Assembly (NCBI GenBank): GCA_900553595.1
Contig: USEC01000004.1
Location: 11,488 to 75,487, forward strand
Source: an uncultured Prevotella sp.
Lineage (GTDB): Bacteria > Bacteroidota > Bacteroidia > Bacteroidales > Bacteroidaceae
Direction: 5' to 3'
DNA: 64,000 nt
Under the pieces are notes generated by a model. That model ran no database searches and was not told the DNA's origin. It saw only the letters and a list, made by a program, of their open reading frames with translations. The translations under genes were made by a program, and so were the position numbers. Below, one piece after another: positions 9,501 to 17,287 of the stretch. Numbering within the stretch: position 1 is the stretch's first letter; each line of letters begins with the position of its first letter.

Positions 9501-10968
9501 CATAAGTTCGCTCAACACCACCTACTGGATGCGCGGCGACAGCGTGCGTTTCATTCCTGACGAAATAAAGTTCCTCGGCGACACCATCTACGACCGCAAC
9601 GGAAACATCGGCATCCTCACGGGAAGCGTGTATCACAAGCATCTCACCAATCTTTCCTACGATTTGAACATAGAGGCACACAACCTGTTGGCGTACGACA
9701 CGCATACCTTCGGCGACAACACGTTCTACGGCACAGCCTACACCACCGGCGAGTGCTCCATAAAAGGCAAAAGCGGCGAGGTGACAATCGACATCCAGGC
9801 CACACCGAACGCCAACAGCATACTGGTATATAACGTGACCGACCGCAACGAGCTCTCCAACCAGGAATTCATACAGTGGCGAGAGCACCCGTCGCCCTCC
9901 GACTCCACCGATATTGCTGCAAGCGACGACGACCATTCCGCCGACAACAATCGCGACGTATCCACGAACATACGACTGAACTTCATCATCAACTGCAACA
10001 CCGATGCCACCATAAAGTTGCTTATGGACGAGCGTACCGGCGACTACATCACGCTCAACGGCGACGGAGCACTAAGGGCTTCATACTTCAACAAGGGTGC
10101 ATTCGAGATATACGGCAACTACATTGTGGACCACGGAATATACAAACTCACCATACAGAACATTCTGAAGAAGGACTTCATCTTCCAGAAAGGCGGAACA
10201 ATAGCGTTCGGCGGCAACCCCTACAACGCCGCGCTCGACCTGAAGGCACAGTATGTGCTCAACGGAGTGAGTCTGTCCGACCTCAACATAGGACGCTCAT
10301 TCTCAAACAACAACATCCGTGTGAACTGCCTTATGAACGTGAGCGGAACACCTTTCTCGCCGAAAGTGGATTTCAGTCTTGACATGCCTTCGCTGAGCAA
10401 CGACGCCAAACAAATGGTATATAGCATCCTCAACGCCGAAGAGGAGATGAACCAGCAAGTGCTTTATCTGCTTGCCGTGGGCCGTTTCTACAACCAAGGC
10501 ACCAACAACTCGGCAGGCGACAACGTGCCACAATACAGTCAGGCGTCACTCGCCATGCAGAGTTTTCTCAGCGGAACCATCAGCCAGCAGCTCAACACCG
10601 TGCTCAGCAATGTCATAAACAACAACAACTGGAACTTCGGCGCCAACATCTCTACCGGAACGGAAGGATTCAACAACGCCGAATACGAAGGACTCCTGTC
10701 AGGGCGTCTGCTCAACAACCGGCTTCTGATAAACGGACAGTTCGGCTATCGCGACAAGGCTTACTCCACGACAAGCTTCATCGGCGACTTCGACTTGCGC
10801 TATCTGCTCTTCCCCAACGGCAATCTGGCAGTGAATGTATATAACAAGACCAACGACCGCTACTTCACCCGCAACAGTCTGAACACGCAGGGCATCGGTA
10901 TCATTATGAAGAAGGATTTCAACGGATTCCGCGACCTTTTCTTCAACAAGAAGAGAAAAAAGAAATGA
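6583..10968 (+). CDS. tamB: TamB-like translocation and assembly protein (DUF490)
   Basis: This very large AsmA/TamB-type protein has 1461 residues. It has one N-terminal membrane anchor (about 7-28) and a long periplasmic body made of repeating short beta-rich segments. The C-terminal DUF490 domain begins roughly at residue 1130; its typical end is recognisable in NDAKQMVYSILNAEEEMNQQ. TamB proteins span the periplasm and are implicated in outer-membrane protein insertion and lipid transport. The start is a GTG at 6583; no upstream ATG keeps the frame. The stop overlaps the next gene by 4 nt (ATGA), so the two are translationally coupled. In Proteobacteria tamB usually follows tamA; here its partner is an HhH protein instead. 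Confidence 0.88.
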   Translation: MSKRIINIFVWTIVCIYLTIVILSHIPAIQNGLGKCVSDALCDKFGTRVTIGRVDLGFINRLIIDDAYIYDKSGKQMLKVSRTSVKIDLIDLINKKITITSAQFFGLQAYAYKATEASKPNYQFILDSLASKDTTKHTPLNLKINSLIIRNGSIRYRCLWKPASTGKFSLSDLGTNNISAHLIINTVTDDSLNVKIKKLSFKEKSGFELCSMSLHLIANKTNATLRSLNIELPSTKVTSDKIEAQYAIRGKSIEPSSITYNGNIEASKITPSDFTCFIPVLKPLKTPFYIHTKLNGTKSELNISRLLIGTFDEQFSFAAKGNVKFKKPSPEWTIDIQKLKSNDNFICSYYQAVTKKDTPDIIHKLGDIDVTGTASGKDRNLTAAGNIGTDVGRIKFDLKKHDARITANTETADFNLRELTGDKRLGKLSAKLSAEAEGKDKFSVTGLISSIDYNDYRYKDIHLDATYSAKVFNGHIDIADNNINMSASGTYNHKSASPVIGLTAEVKDFSPNALSLTEKWKDTRFSFDINADLSGKSIHDFIGEIALNNFLMTSPSDEYALNGLHAKAGYADNRHYINLTSDFGHIDITGDFDISSITGSITNMVQSKLPTIPGLTRKEVKSTNDFAINAVLTDTEWLRNILDIPLSLQKPMSINGSMDNRHNKINLECELPAFSYKDTQYKDAKLNITTPDDSLHAVASIKKISAKGKVLALDLKAGASDNRLKTSFSFMNNERHPLKGIINASSHFAKNEEGASTAYIEVLESKATIGDTTWHVRPSNIIYSKNHLEVRNFAIQHDKQYLAINGTATKNAEDTLHIDLNDINVSYILNLVNFHSVEFSGAASGHGYLAGLFADTPKTGADLTVKDFRFENGRMGTLYAHVGYNDTEGRIEIDAKAKDEGDRSTIINGYVSPRHNYIDLGIQANNTRAEFMESFCNSFMDNVNADINGTVNVVGPLNNINLVGKAEVNGSIRISSLNTTYWMRGDSVRFIPDEIKFLGDTIYDRNGNIGILTGSVYHKHLTNLSYDLNIEAHNLLAYDTHTFGDNTFYGTAYTTGECSIKGKSGEVTIDIQATPNANSILVYNVTDRNELSNQEFIQWREHPSPSDSTDIAASDDDHSADNNRDVSTNIRLNFIINCNTDATIKLLMDERTGDYITLNGDGALRASYFNKGAFEIYGNYIVDHGIYKLTIQNILKKDFIFQKGGTIAFGGNPYNAALDLKAQYVLNGVSLSDLNIGRSFSNNNIRVNCLMNVSGTPFSPKVDFSLDMPSLSNDAKQMVYSILNAEEEMNQQVLYLLAVGRFYNQGTNNSAGDNVPQYSQASLAMQSFLSGTISQQLNTVLSNVINNNNWNFGANISTGTEGFNNAEYEGLLSGRLLNNRLLINGQFGYRDKAYSTTSFIGDFDLRYLLFPNGNLAVNVYNKTNDRYFTRNSLNTQGIGIIMKKDFNGFRDLFFNKKRKKK

Positions 10969-12983
10969 GACCTACACTCATAACAGCACTGCTTATAGTC
11001 ATAAGCACACTCTGCGCGGCTCAGACAGACACGCAAGTGCGCTCATGGCAGAACCTGTACGAGCAGTTGAGCGACATCGACGACATGGAAAGCGGAAGCC
11101 TTGACGACATGTACGAGCGGCTTTGCGAACTCGAAGACTCCCCTATCGACCTCAACAACGCCACCGACGACGACCTGCAACAACTCACATTTCTCAGCGA
11201 ACAGCAACGCGAGGACCTTACCGCCTACCTTTATTATTACAGGCCTTTGAGGTCGATGGGCGAGATTGCCATGATTGAGTCGATGGACCCGTTGCGCATC
11301 CAGCTTCTGCGCCACTTCACATTCATAGGAAGCAACGACACCGAAAAGCAGATTTTCTCACTTGATAAAGCCTTGAAATACGGAAAGAACGAACTCGTGG
11401 CGACGACAAAGATACCTTTTTACGAACGCAAAGGCGACCGAAACGGCTACCTCGGCTACAAATACAAGCACTGGTTCCGCTACAAGTTCAGTTACAGCCA
11501 GTTTCTGCAAGCCGGTATCACGGGTGCGCAGGATGCCGGCGAACCTTTCTTCAGCAACCGTAACAAACTCGGTTACGACCATTATTCCTATTATCTTCTT
11601 ATCAGAAAACTGGGGCGCATCAAGGCTCTGGCTCTTGGCCAATACAAACTGAAATTCGGTTTGGGAGTCGTCATGAACACTGGTTTCCGGCTTGGAAAGA
11701 CCTCCATGCTTGCGCTATCGCCCGCAACCAACAGCATCACAGCCAATTCCTCACGCTCAGATGCCTATTATCTGCAAGGAGCCGCCACCACTGTCGCCGT
11801 CGGCAGACACACCGACCTCACGGTTTTCGCTTCATACAGAAAGATTGACGCCACACTCAACGACGACGGCGACATCAGAACCATCCTCAAGACCGGCTAC
11901 CACCGCACCCCAAGCGAGATGCAGCGCAAGCACAATGCGTCGCAGTCGGCCACGGGTGGCAACCTGCAATGGCGCAACAACGGGTTCCATTTGGGGGCGA
12001 CAGCCATATACACGTCGTTCGACAAAAGTCTCCGTCCCGACGATTCACACCTTTTCAGACGCTACTATCCACACGGCAAACACTTCTGGAATGCCGGCAT
12101 CGACTACGGCTATATATGCCACCGTCTGAACATCAACGGCGAGACAGCCATCAACAACGACAATGCCATTGCCACGCTCAACAGCATCTCCTACAGGTTT
12201 CTGCCCAACCTCACCGCCACGGCAATACAGCGTTTCTACTCATACAGGTACTACTCGTTGTTCAGTTCTTCGTTCAGCGACGGCGGCAGCATACAGAACG
12301 AGAGCGGAATCTACGCCGGAATAACATGGATGCCCATTGCGCGCCTCTCCATTCTGGCATACACCGACTATGCCTATTTTCCATGGGCAAAATACCAAAT
12401 ATCCGAAGCTTCGCACTCATGGGACAACCTCATACAGGCCACATACAGCATAAAACGCTTCACACTGCTCATGCGCTACCGCATCAGAATGCGCCAGAAG
12501 GACGCCAAGGACAACGGCAACCAAACGGAATCTGCACACACCCTCATCGGTCGCAACGAGCAACGCGGACGGTTAGCCATAATCTTCAACGACGGCACCT
12601 GGACTGCCAAGACACAGGCCGACATAGCCCACGCCGCCTCGACCGACCGAAGTTTCGGCTGGATGGTCTCGCAAACGGGCGGATTCAAGCGCAACGGCCT
12701 GCAGGCAACTGCCAACATCAACTACTTCCGCACCCACGACTACGACTCACGCCTGTATGCCTACGAGCGTGGAATGCTCTACGATTTTTCCTTCCCGATG
12801 TTCTACGGACACGGCATGCGCTTCTCGCTCTGCCTGCAAGACGCCCTCACCAAGAACTTCATACTTACGGGAAAGGTAGGGACAACAAAATATTTCGACC
12901 GCGACCACATAGCAAGTTCCTACCAGCGGATAGACGGTTCGGCGATGACCGACCTGGAACTGCAAATGAAATGGAAATTCTAA
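10965..12983 (+). CDS. Helix-hairpin-helix protein with predicted outer-membrane beta-barrel
   Basis: The 672-residue protein has a signal peptide (1-19, ending LCAAQ). A helical region with a ComEA-like helix-hairpin-helix (about 61-115, DLNNATDDDLQQL) follows. The long remaining part has many alternating hydrophobic/polar strands rich in Tyr and Phe. It ends LELQMKWKF: alternating residues with a terminal phenylalanine, the usual C-terminal signature of outer-membrane barrels. I infer an outer-membrane protein with a periplasmic HhH domain. Bacteroidales homologues are generally annotated only as helix-hairpin-helix proteins. It overlaps tamB by 4 nt, which suggests a related job in the envelope. 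DNA binding is unlikely for an exported protein. Confidence 0.65.
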   Translation: MRPTLITALLIVISTLCAAQTDTQVRSWQNLYEQLSDIDDMESGSLDDMYERLCELEDSPIDLNNATDDDLQQLTFLSEQQREDLTAYLYYYRPLRSMGEIAMIESMDPLRIQLLRHFTFIGSNDTEKQIFSLDKALKYGKNELVATTKIPFYERKGDRNGYLGYKYKHWFRYKFSYSQFLQAGITGAQDAGEPFFSNRNKLGYDHYSYYLLIRKLGRIKALALGQYKLKFGLGVVMNTGFRLGKTSMLALSPATNSITANSSRSDAYYLQGAATTVAVGRHTDLTVFASYRKIDATLNDDGDIRTILKTGYHRTPSEMQRKHNASQSATGGNLQWRNNGFHLGATAIYTSFDKSLRPDDSHLFRRYYPHGKHFWNAGIDYGYICHRLNINGETAINNDNAIATLNSISYRFLPNLTATAIQRFYSYRYYSLFSSSFSDGGSIQNESGIYAGITWMPIARLSILAYTDYAYFPWAKYQISEASHSWDNLIQATYSIKRFTLLMRYRIRMRQKDAKDNGNQTESAHTLIGRNEQRGRLAIIFNDGTWTAKTQADIAHAASTDRSFGWMVSQTGGFKRNGLQATANINYFRTHDYDSRLYAYERGMLYDFSFPMFYGHGMRFSLCLQDALTKNFILTGKVGTTKYFDRDHIASSYQRIDGSAMTDLELQMKWKF

Positions 12984-13016
12984 CATTATCACAAACCATA
13001 AAAACCAAAAATAACT

Positions 13017-13547
13017 ATGAACACAACATTAATCATTGCAATCAGCATCGCAGTCTTGGCAGTCGTAGCACTGACCATTTTCTTCAGCTACAACAACAAG
13101 GAAATAGCACTACGCAAGGAAGCGGAAGCACAGCGTGGGAACATAGAAGCAGTGCACTACAAGATGTTTAAAATCATACGGGAGAAGGCGAATGTGGCAA
13201 CCGAATACCGGAACGCATTCGAGAAGATTTATCCTGAAATCATCGCCGGACGCTACTCGAACGGCGGTAATGAGATGATGAAGTGGATTCAGGAACACAA
13301 CCCCAACTTCGACACTGCCCTGTATGCCGACCTCATGCAGTCGATTGAGGTGCAGCGCGAAGCATTCGCCACTGCCCAGACACGCATGCTTGACATTATA
13401 AATATGCGCGAAGCACTCATAGAGCAATACCCATCACGCTGGTTCATAAGTAACAAGGACAAAATTGAATATACCGTCATAAGCTCCACACACACACAAG
13501 GCGTGATGCAGTCGGGGACAGACGACGAAATTCTCGGTTTCAAGTAG
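13017..13547 (+). CDS. LemA-like membrane-anchored protein
   Basis: The 176-residue protein has one N-terminal membrane helix (about 4-24). A helical body follows that resembles LemA proteins: the YNN...EAEAQRGNIEAVHYKMFKII segment and the later EIQ/YPSRWF pattern correspond to the LemA coiled helices. LemA proteins are single-pass membrane proteins with a long helical bundle; their function is not settled. It follows the HhH-barrel gene by 33 nt and precedes a large unknown membrane protein, with repeats between. The match is from general resemblance and is moderately sure. Confidence 0.6.
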   Translation: MNTTLIIAISIAVLAVVALTIFFSYNNKEIALRKEAEAQRGNIEAVHYKMFKIIREKANVATEYRNAFEKIYPEIIAGRYSNGGNEMMKWIQEHNPNFDTALYADLMQSIEVQREAFATAQTRMLDIINMREALIEQYPSRWFISNKDKIEYTVISSTHTQGVMQSGTDDEILGFK

Positions 13548-13563
13548 ATTTCCGTGTTTTAAG

Positions 13564-13646
13564 AACAAGACTTCTTTGCACTGTAAACAAGGCTTCTTTA
13601 CAATGCAAACAAGGCTTCTTTGCACACAAAAGAAGCCTTGTTTGCA
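13564..13646. repeat. AAACAAGGCTTCTTT repeat cluster (copy 2)
   Basis: Three direct units of about 22-23 bp, each with an AACAAG(G/A)CTTCTTT core, are followed by one inverted unit (AAAGAAGCCTTGTTT at about 13628-13643). The last direct and the inverted unit form a stem-loop. It lies between the LemA-like gene and the 373-aa membrane protein gene, both on the plus strand. Confidence 0.8.
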
Positions 13647-13710
13647 AGAGAGGTCGGGCGTCAACGGCAGCAAAACGCAGTACACCCTATAAATCAACGA
13701 CTTACAAGAC

Positions 13711-14832
13711 ATGAACATTCTCGCTTATTTTCTTCCGCTCATAGGTTGTCTGTGGTTCGGACTCACCTCTCCACAGTGCTACGACTGGAAGTGTTATGCA
13801 GCAATACTCATCACAAGTTGGGTGCTGACACTAAAGCTCCACAGGTTTTTCAAACGGCGTCGCACGAAAAGCATCGAATATCTCGGCGGCTACATCATCG
13901 CCATATTCCACGAAGAGGCATGGACTGAGGTGGAAACCTATTATGAAACGGAATACGACGAGAAAAGACAGCCGCGCCAAGTAGAGAAGAAAAGATACAT
14001 CAGACACCCCGAAGAATTCTATTTCCAAAGCTCACTCGACACTCACACATACATCACCGAAAGCACATACTACTTCATTGCAGAAACATGGGGAACGGAT
14101 GAATATGAGGACGAATGGAGAGGAAGCGACATAAAAGGCTATGTCAGATACGGACAGCACTATGTTTACGACGATGTGGAAGGCAGCGAGAACGAACGAC
14201 TCGACCGTCTTTTCACAATCACCGAGCCTCATGATTATGAGAACAGGATAAAGAACTCAAACTCAATATTCCGCTTTGAGAAAGTGACCGATGTTGATGT
14301 CATATACTACGGACTGCTCGACTACCCTCCGATAGAGGACTGCGACGCGCCGTGCATACTCTCCAACTGCTACGACGTGCCTGACGACATTGACCGTGAA
14401 TTCCGTGTTTTCAATGCGACGCTTGCCCCCAATGCCGAAATGCGACTCTACATACTGCTCTACGATGCCGATGTACACGACATGAGGACGGTGGAGAAGC
14501 AACGCTCCTACTGGCAGGGCGGCAACAAGAACGAGTTTGTCGTGTGCATAGGCATATCGCAAAAGAAGACGGTGAAATGGGCAAGAGCGTTCTCATGGGC
14601 CGACGAACCGAAGCTTGAAGTGGCTGTTGCCGCATGGTTCAGAGAGCACCCCGACTTCGACCTGCACGCCTTCCACGCATGGATGAAGGCAAACTACAAG
14701 ATGTGGAAACGCAAGGAATTTGCCGACTTCGACTATATACAGACGAGTCTTGCCCTATGGCAGTCGCTCACACTGCTTGCCGTCGCAGCAGCTTCGAGCA
14801 TCGGTATAGCCTACTGGCTGATGAGTTTATAA
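13711..14832 (+). CDS. Conserved hypothetical membrane protein, 373 aa
   Basis: I do not recognise a named family. The protein has two N-terminal membrane segments (about 3-22 and 24-45). A soluble stretch of about 300 residues follows, rich in Tyr, Asp and Glu, with clusters such as EVETYYETEYDEK and ETWGTDEYEDEW. A final membrane helix lies at about 350-371. The topology suggests a large domain on one membrane side held by both ends. It follows the LemA-like gene in the same direction, so the two may work together. A 197-bp inverted-repeat element begins exactly at the last base of its stop codon. No catalytic motif is obvious. Confidence 0.6.
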   Translation: MNILAYFLPLIGCLWFGLTSPQCYDWKCYAAILITSWVLTLKLHRFFKRRRTKSIEYLGGYIIAIFHEEAWTEVETYYETEYDEKRQPRQVEKKRYIRHPEEFYFQSSLDTHTYITESTYYFIAETWGTDEYEDEWRGSDIKGYVRYGQHYVYDDVEGSENERLDRLFTITEPHDYENRIKNSNSIFRFEKVTDVDVIYYGLLDYPPIEDCDAPCILSNCYDVPDDIDREFRVFNATLAPNAEMRLYILLYDADVHDMRTVEKQRSYWQGGNKNEFVVCIGISQKKTVKWARAFSWADEPKLEVAVAAWFREHPDFDLHAFHAWMKANYKMWKRKEFADFDYIQTSLALWQSLTLLAVAAASSIGIAYWLMSL

Positions 14833-15028
14833 TCCCAAATCGGTCATTAGATTTTCACTCAGCTTCGTCTTGGTTTCGAGCAGATTGCAACGTTCGTGTT
14901 GAAGCCATAGCGGGCTATGGCGAAACGCGGACGGCGGCAAGATGACGAAACAAAGGCGGAGAAGAGGGGAAAAGAAAGACATATTCTCTTATAACACGCC
15001 TGTTTCGGTCTAATGACCGATTTGGGAT
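14832..15028. repeat. 197-bp element with 20-bp terminal inverted repeats (MITE-like)
   Basis: The left end ATCCCAAATCGGTCATTAGA (14832-14851) is the exact reverse complement of the right end at 15009-15028. The interior holds a perfect 8-bp hairpin (GCCATAGC/GCTATGGC) and no convincing gene. A 67-codon minus-strand frame over it (14859-15062) has no protein-like features. Its size and ends suggest a small non-autonomous mobile element or a repeated structured RNA. Confidence 0.7.
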
Positions 15029-15044
15029 AATCCTGCAAAAACGT

Positions 15045-15085
15045 AAACGGGCAGCCATTCAATGTGAATTGACGGCTGCCCGTTT
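15045..15085 (-). terminator. Intrinsic terminator of thrS
   Basis: Bases 15045-15056 pair perfectly with 15074-15085 (12 bp, GC-rich). On the minus strand a T-rich stretch follows (TTTACGTTTTT). It lies 30 nt past the thrS stop. Confidence 0.85.
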
Positions 15086-15115
15086 GCTGTTTATAGCACC
15101 CGAAGGGCGTTGTTG

Positions 15116-17068
15116 TTATTCTTCTGCTGCACTAAGCTGTGCCTCGCACTCATCGTTGATGCGCTTGGCAAACTCTTCCTTGGTCATTGTAGCCTGCTCG
15201 CCACCGCCCTGCTTACGCATGGACACGAGTCCTTCGGCTGCTTCCTTCTCGCCGACAACCACCATGTAAGGAATGCGTTTCAGCTCGTTGTCGCGCACCT
15301 TGCGGCCGATCTTCTCGTTGCGGTCGTCGATAATGGCACGCACGCCAACCGAGTTGAAGTAGTTCTGAACCTCGTGTGCGTAGTCGTTGTACTTCTCCGA
15401 GATTGGCAATATAGCCACCTGGTCGGGGGTAAGCCACAATGGGAAGTGTCCTGCCGTGTGCTCGATGAGCACGGCTGTGAAGCGTTCCAGCGAACCGAAC
15501 GGTGCACGGTGAATCATGACGGGAGTCTGCTTTGAGTTGTCCTCGGCTGTATATTCAAGTTTGAAACGTGCCGGCAGGTTGTAATCCACCTGAATTGTGC
15601 CGAGCTGCCACTTGCGTCCGATGGCGTCCTTCACCATGAAGTCGAGCTTAGGACCATAGAATGCTGCCTCGCCCACTTCTTCGCGGGCTTCGAGACCCTT
15701 CTCCTTGCAAGCCTCGCGGATGGCGTTCTCGCTCTCCGCCCATATCTCCTCGCTTCCGATGTACTTCTCCGTATCCTTCGGGTCGTGGAGGGAAATCTGT
15801 GCTTCGTAGTTCTTGAAACCGAAGATCTTGAACACCTTCAAAATGATGTCGATAATGTTCTCGAACTCACGCTTCACCTGTTCTGGACGCACAAAGATAT
15901 GGGCGTCGTCCTGAGTAAAGGTACGCACGCGTGTGAGTCCGTGCAACTCGCCGCTCTTTTCATAGCGGAACACGGTACCGAACTCGGCGATACGCAACGG
16001 AAGGTCCTTGTAAGAACGCGGCTTACGGGAGAATATCTCACAGTGGTGAGGGCAGTTCATGGGCTTGAGCATGTATTCCTCATCCTCCTCAGGGGTATGG
16101 ATGGGCTGGAATGCGTCCTTGCCGTAGTGGGCATAGTGGCCGGATGTCACATAAAGACTCTTGCCGCCGATACCCGGAGTGATTACCTCCTGATAGTTGT
16201 ACGGGCGCAACATCTTGCGCAGCAACTCCTGAAGGCGCAGACGCAAATCGGTACCCTTTGGCAACCAGATGGGCAATCCCTTGCCGACACGCTCTGAGAA
16301 CATGAAGAGTTCCATCTCCTTGCCAATCTTGCGGTGGTCGCGTTTCTTGGCTTCCTCCAGCATTTGCAGATACTCATCGAGCATGCTCTTCTTCGGGAAC
16401 GAGATACCATAGATGCGGGTCATCTGGTCGCGCTTGGCATCACCACGCCAGAACGCACCTGCAACACTCGTAATCTTGATGGCCTTGATTGCGCCAGTGC
16501 TTACGAGGTGAGGGCCGCGGCAGAGGTCGGTAAAGTTGCCTTGCGTGTATGTCGAGATTGTTCCGTCTTCGAGGTCTTCCTCAATATGCTCGCACTTGTA
16601 ATCCTGTCCGTCAGCCTTGAACTCGGCAAGAGCATCAGCCTTTGATATATCCTTGCGAACCACGAGTTCGTCCTTCTTGGCAAGTTCCTTCATCTTGGCC
16701 TCAATCTTCGGGAAATCGTTCTCGCTGATAACGTCGCCATTCTTGGGCATCACATCATAGAAGAATCCGTTTTCCACAGCAGGACCGAAGCCGAACTGTA
16801 TGCCAGGATAAAGTTCTTTGAGCGCTTCGGCAAGCAAGTGAGCCGAAGTATGCCAGAAAGTGTGCTTTCCTTCCTCATCCTCAAACTTGTAAAGGGCTAT
16901 TGTAGCATCCTCGTTGATGGGGCGGTTAAGCTCCACAGTTTCGCCATTGACACCGCAAGATACAACGTTGCGAGCGAGAGCCGGCGAAATGCTCTCGGCG
17001 ATTTGTAACCCCGTTACGCCCTGTTCGTATTCGCGAACAGAACCATCAGGAAATGTGATTTTAACCAT
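15116..17068 (-). CDS. thrS: Threonine--tRNA ligase
   Basis: The enzyme charges tRNA-Thr with threonine in the cytoplasm. The 650-residue protein has the full ThrRS layout. It starts with a TGS domain (MVKITFPDGSVREY) and has an editing domain of the HxxxH type (about 70-220, HTSAHLLAEAL). The class II catalytic core has KPMNCPHHC (zinc ligand C339), motif 2 around FRYEKSGELHGLTR, and a histidine ligand in the MIHRAPFGS region. The C-terminal anticodon-binding domain ends at about 650. It is transcribed alone, with a good promoter just upstream and a terminator behind it. Confidence 0.97.
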   Translation of the reverse strand: MVKITFPDGSVREYEQGVTGLQIAESISPALARNVVSCGVNGETVELNRPINEDATIALYKFEDEEGKHTFWHTSAHLLAEALKELYPGIQFGFGPAVENGFFYDVMPKNGDVISENDFPKIEAKMKELAKKDELVVRKDISKADALAEFKADGQDYKCEHIEEDLEDGTISTYTQGNFTDLCRGPHLVSTGAIKAIKITSVAGAFWRGDAKRDQMTRIYGISFPKKSMLDEYLQMLEEAKKRDHRKIGKEMELFMFSERVGKGLPIWLPKGTDLRLRLQELLRKMLRPYNYQEVITPGIGGKSLYVTSGHYAHYGKDAFQPIHTPEEDEEYMLKPMNCPHHCEIFSRKPRSYKDLPLRIAEFGTVFRYEKSGELHGLTRVRTFTQDDAHIFVRPEQVKREFENIIDIILKVFKIFGFKNYEAQISLHDPKDTEKYIGSEEIWAESENAIREACKEKGLEAREEVGEAAFYGPKLDFMVKDAIGRKWQLGTIQVDYNLPARFKLEYTAEDNSKQTPVMIHRAPFGSLERFTAVLIEHTAGHFPLWLTPDQVAILPISEKYNDYAHEVQNYFNSVGVRAIIDDRNEKIGRKVRDNELKRIPYMVVVGEKEAAEGLVSMRKQGGGEQATMTKEEFAKRINDECEAQLSAAEE

Positions 17069-17099
17069 AACAAATTAGTTTTAATAATCAAAGTGCCTA

Positions 17100-17131
17100 C
17101 AAAATTAATACATTCTTTTCACATACGACAA
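17100..17131 (-). promoter_or_regulatory. Promoter of thrS
   Basis: On the minus strand TTG (17131-17129) is followed after 21 nt by TAATTTTG (17107-17100). This matches the Bacteroidetes -33/-7 pair. The -7 element ends about 31 nt before the thrS start codon. Confidence 0.65.
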
Positions 17132-17248
17132 CGATATGGATAAAAAATAGCATAGCTAAACACGGCTTTCACATATAAATAAGGAAAAGAAAAGTCTGAA
17201 TTTCATGCTATTTTTCATGCGAACAGCCGTTTATCCGGATTTTTTATA

Positions 17249-17256
17249 TAACTTTG
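17249..17256 (+). promoter_or_regulatory. Candidate -7 element for the GH84 gene
   Basis: TAACTTTG matches TAnnTTTG and ends 31 nt before the ATG. No clear -33 TTG box is visible at the expected distance. Confidence 0.5.
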
Positions 17257-17287
17257 TGCAATAAATGTAACCAATAATTACCAAATA

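Noticed and set aside
11969..13171. 400-codon plus-strand frame overlapping the HhH-barrel gene
   Set aside because: Another frame of a real gene; rich in His, Arg and Gln, with no signal peptide or motif.
14859..15062. 67-codon minus-strand frame over the 197-bp inverted-repeat element
   Set aside because: Lies wholly within a repeat and the thrS terminator; composition is not protein-like.
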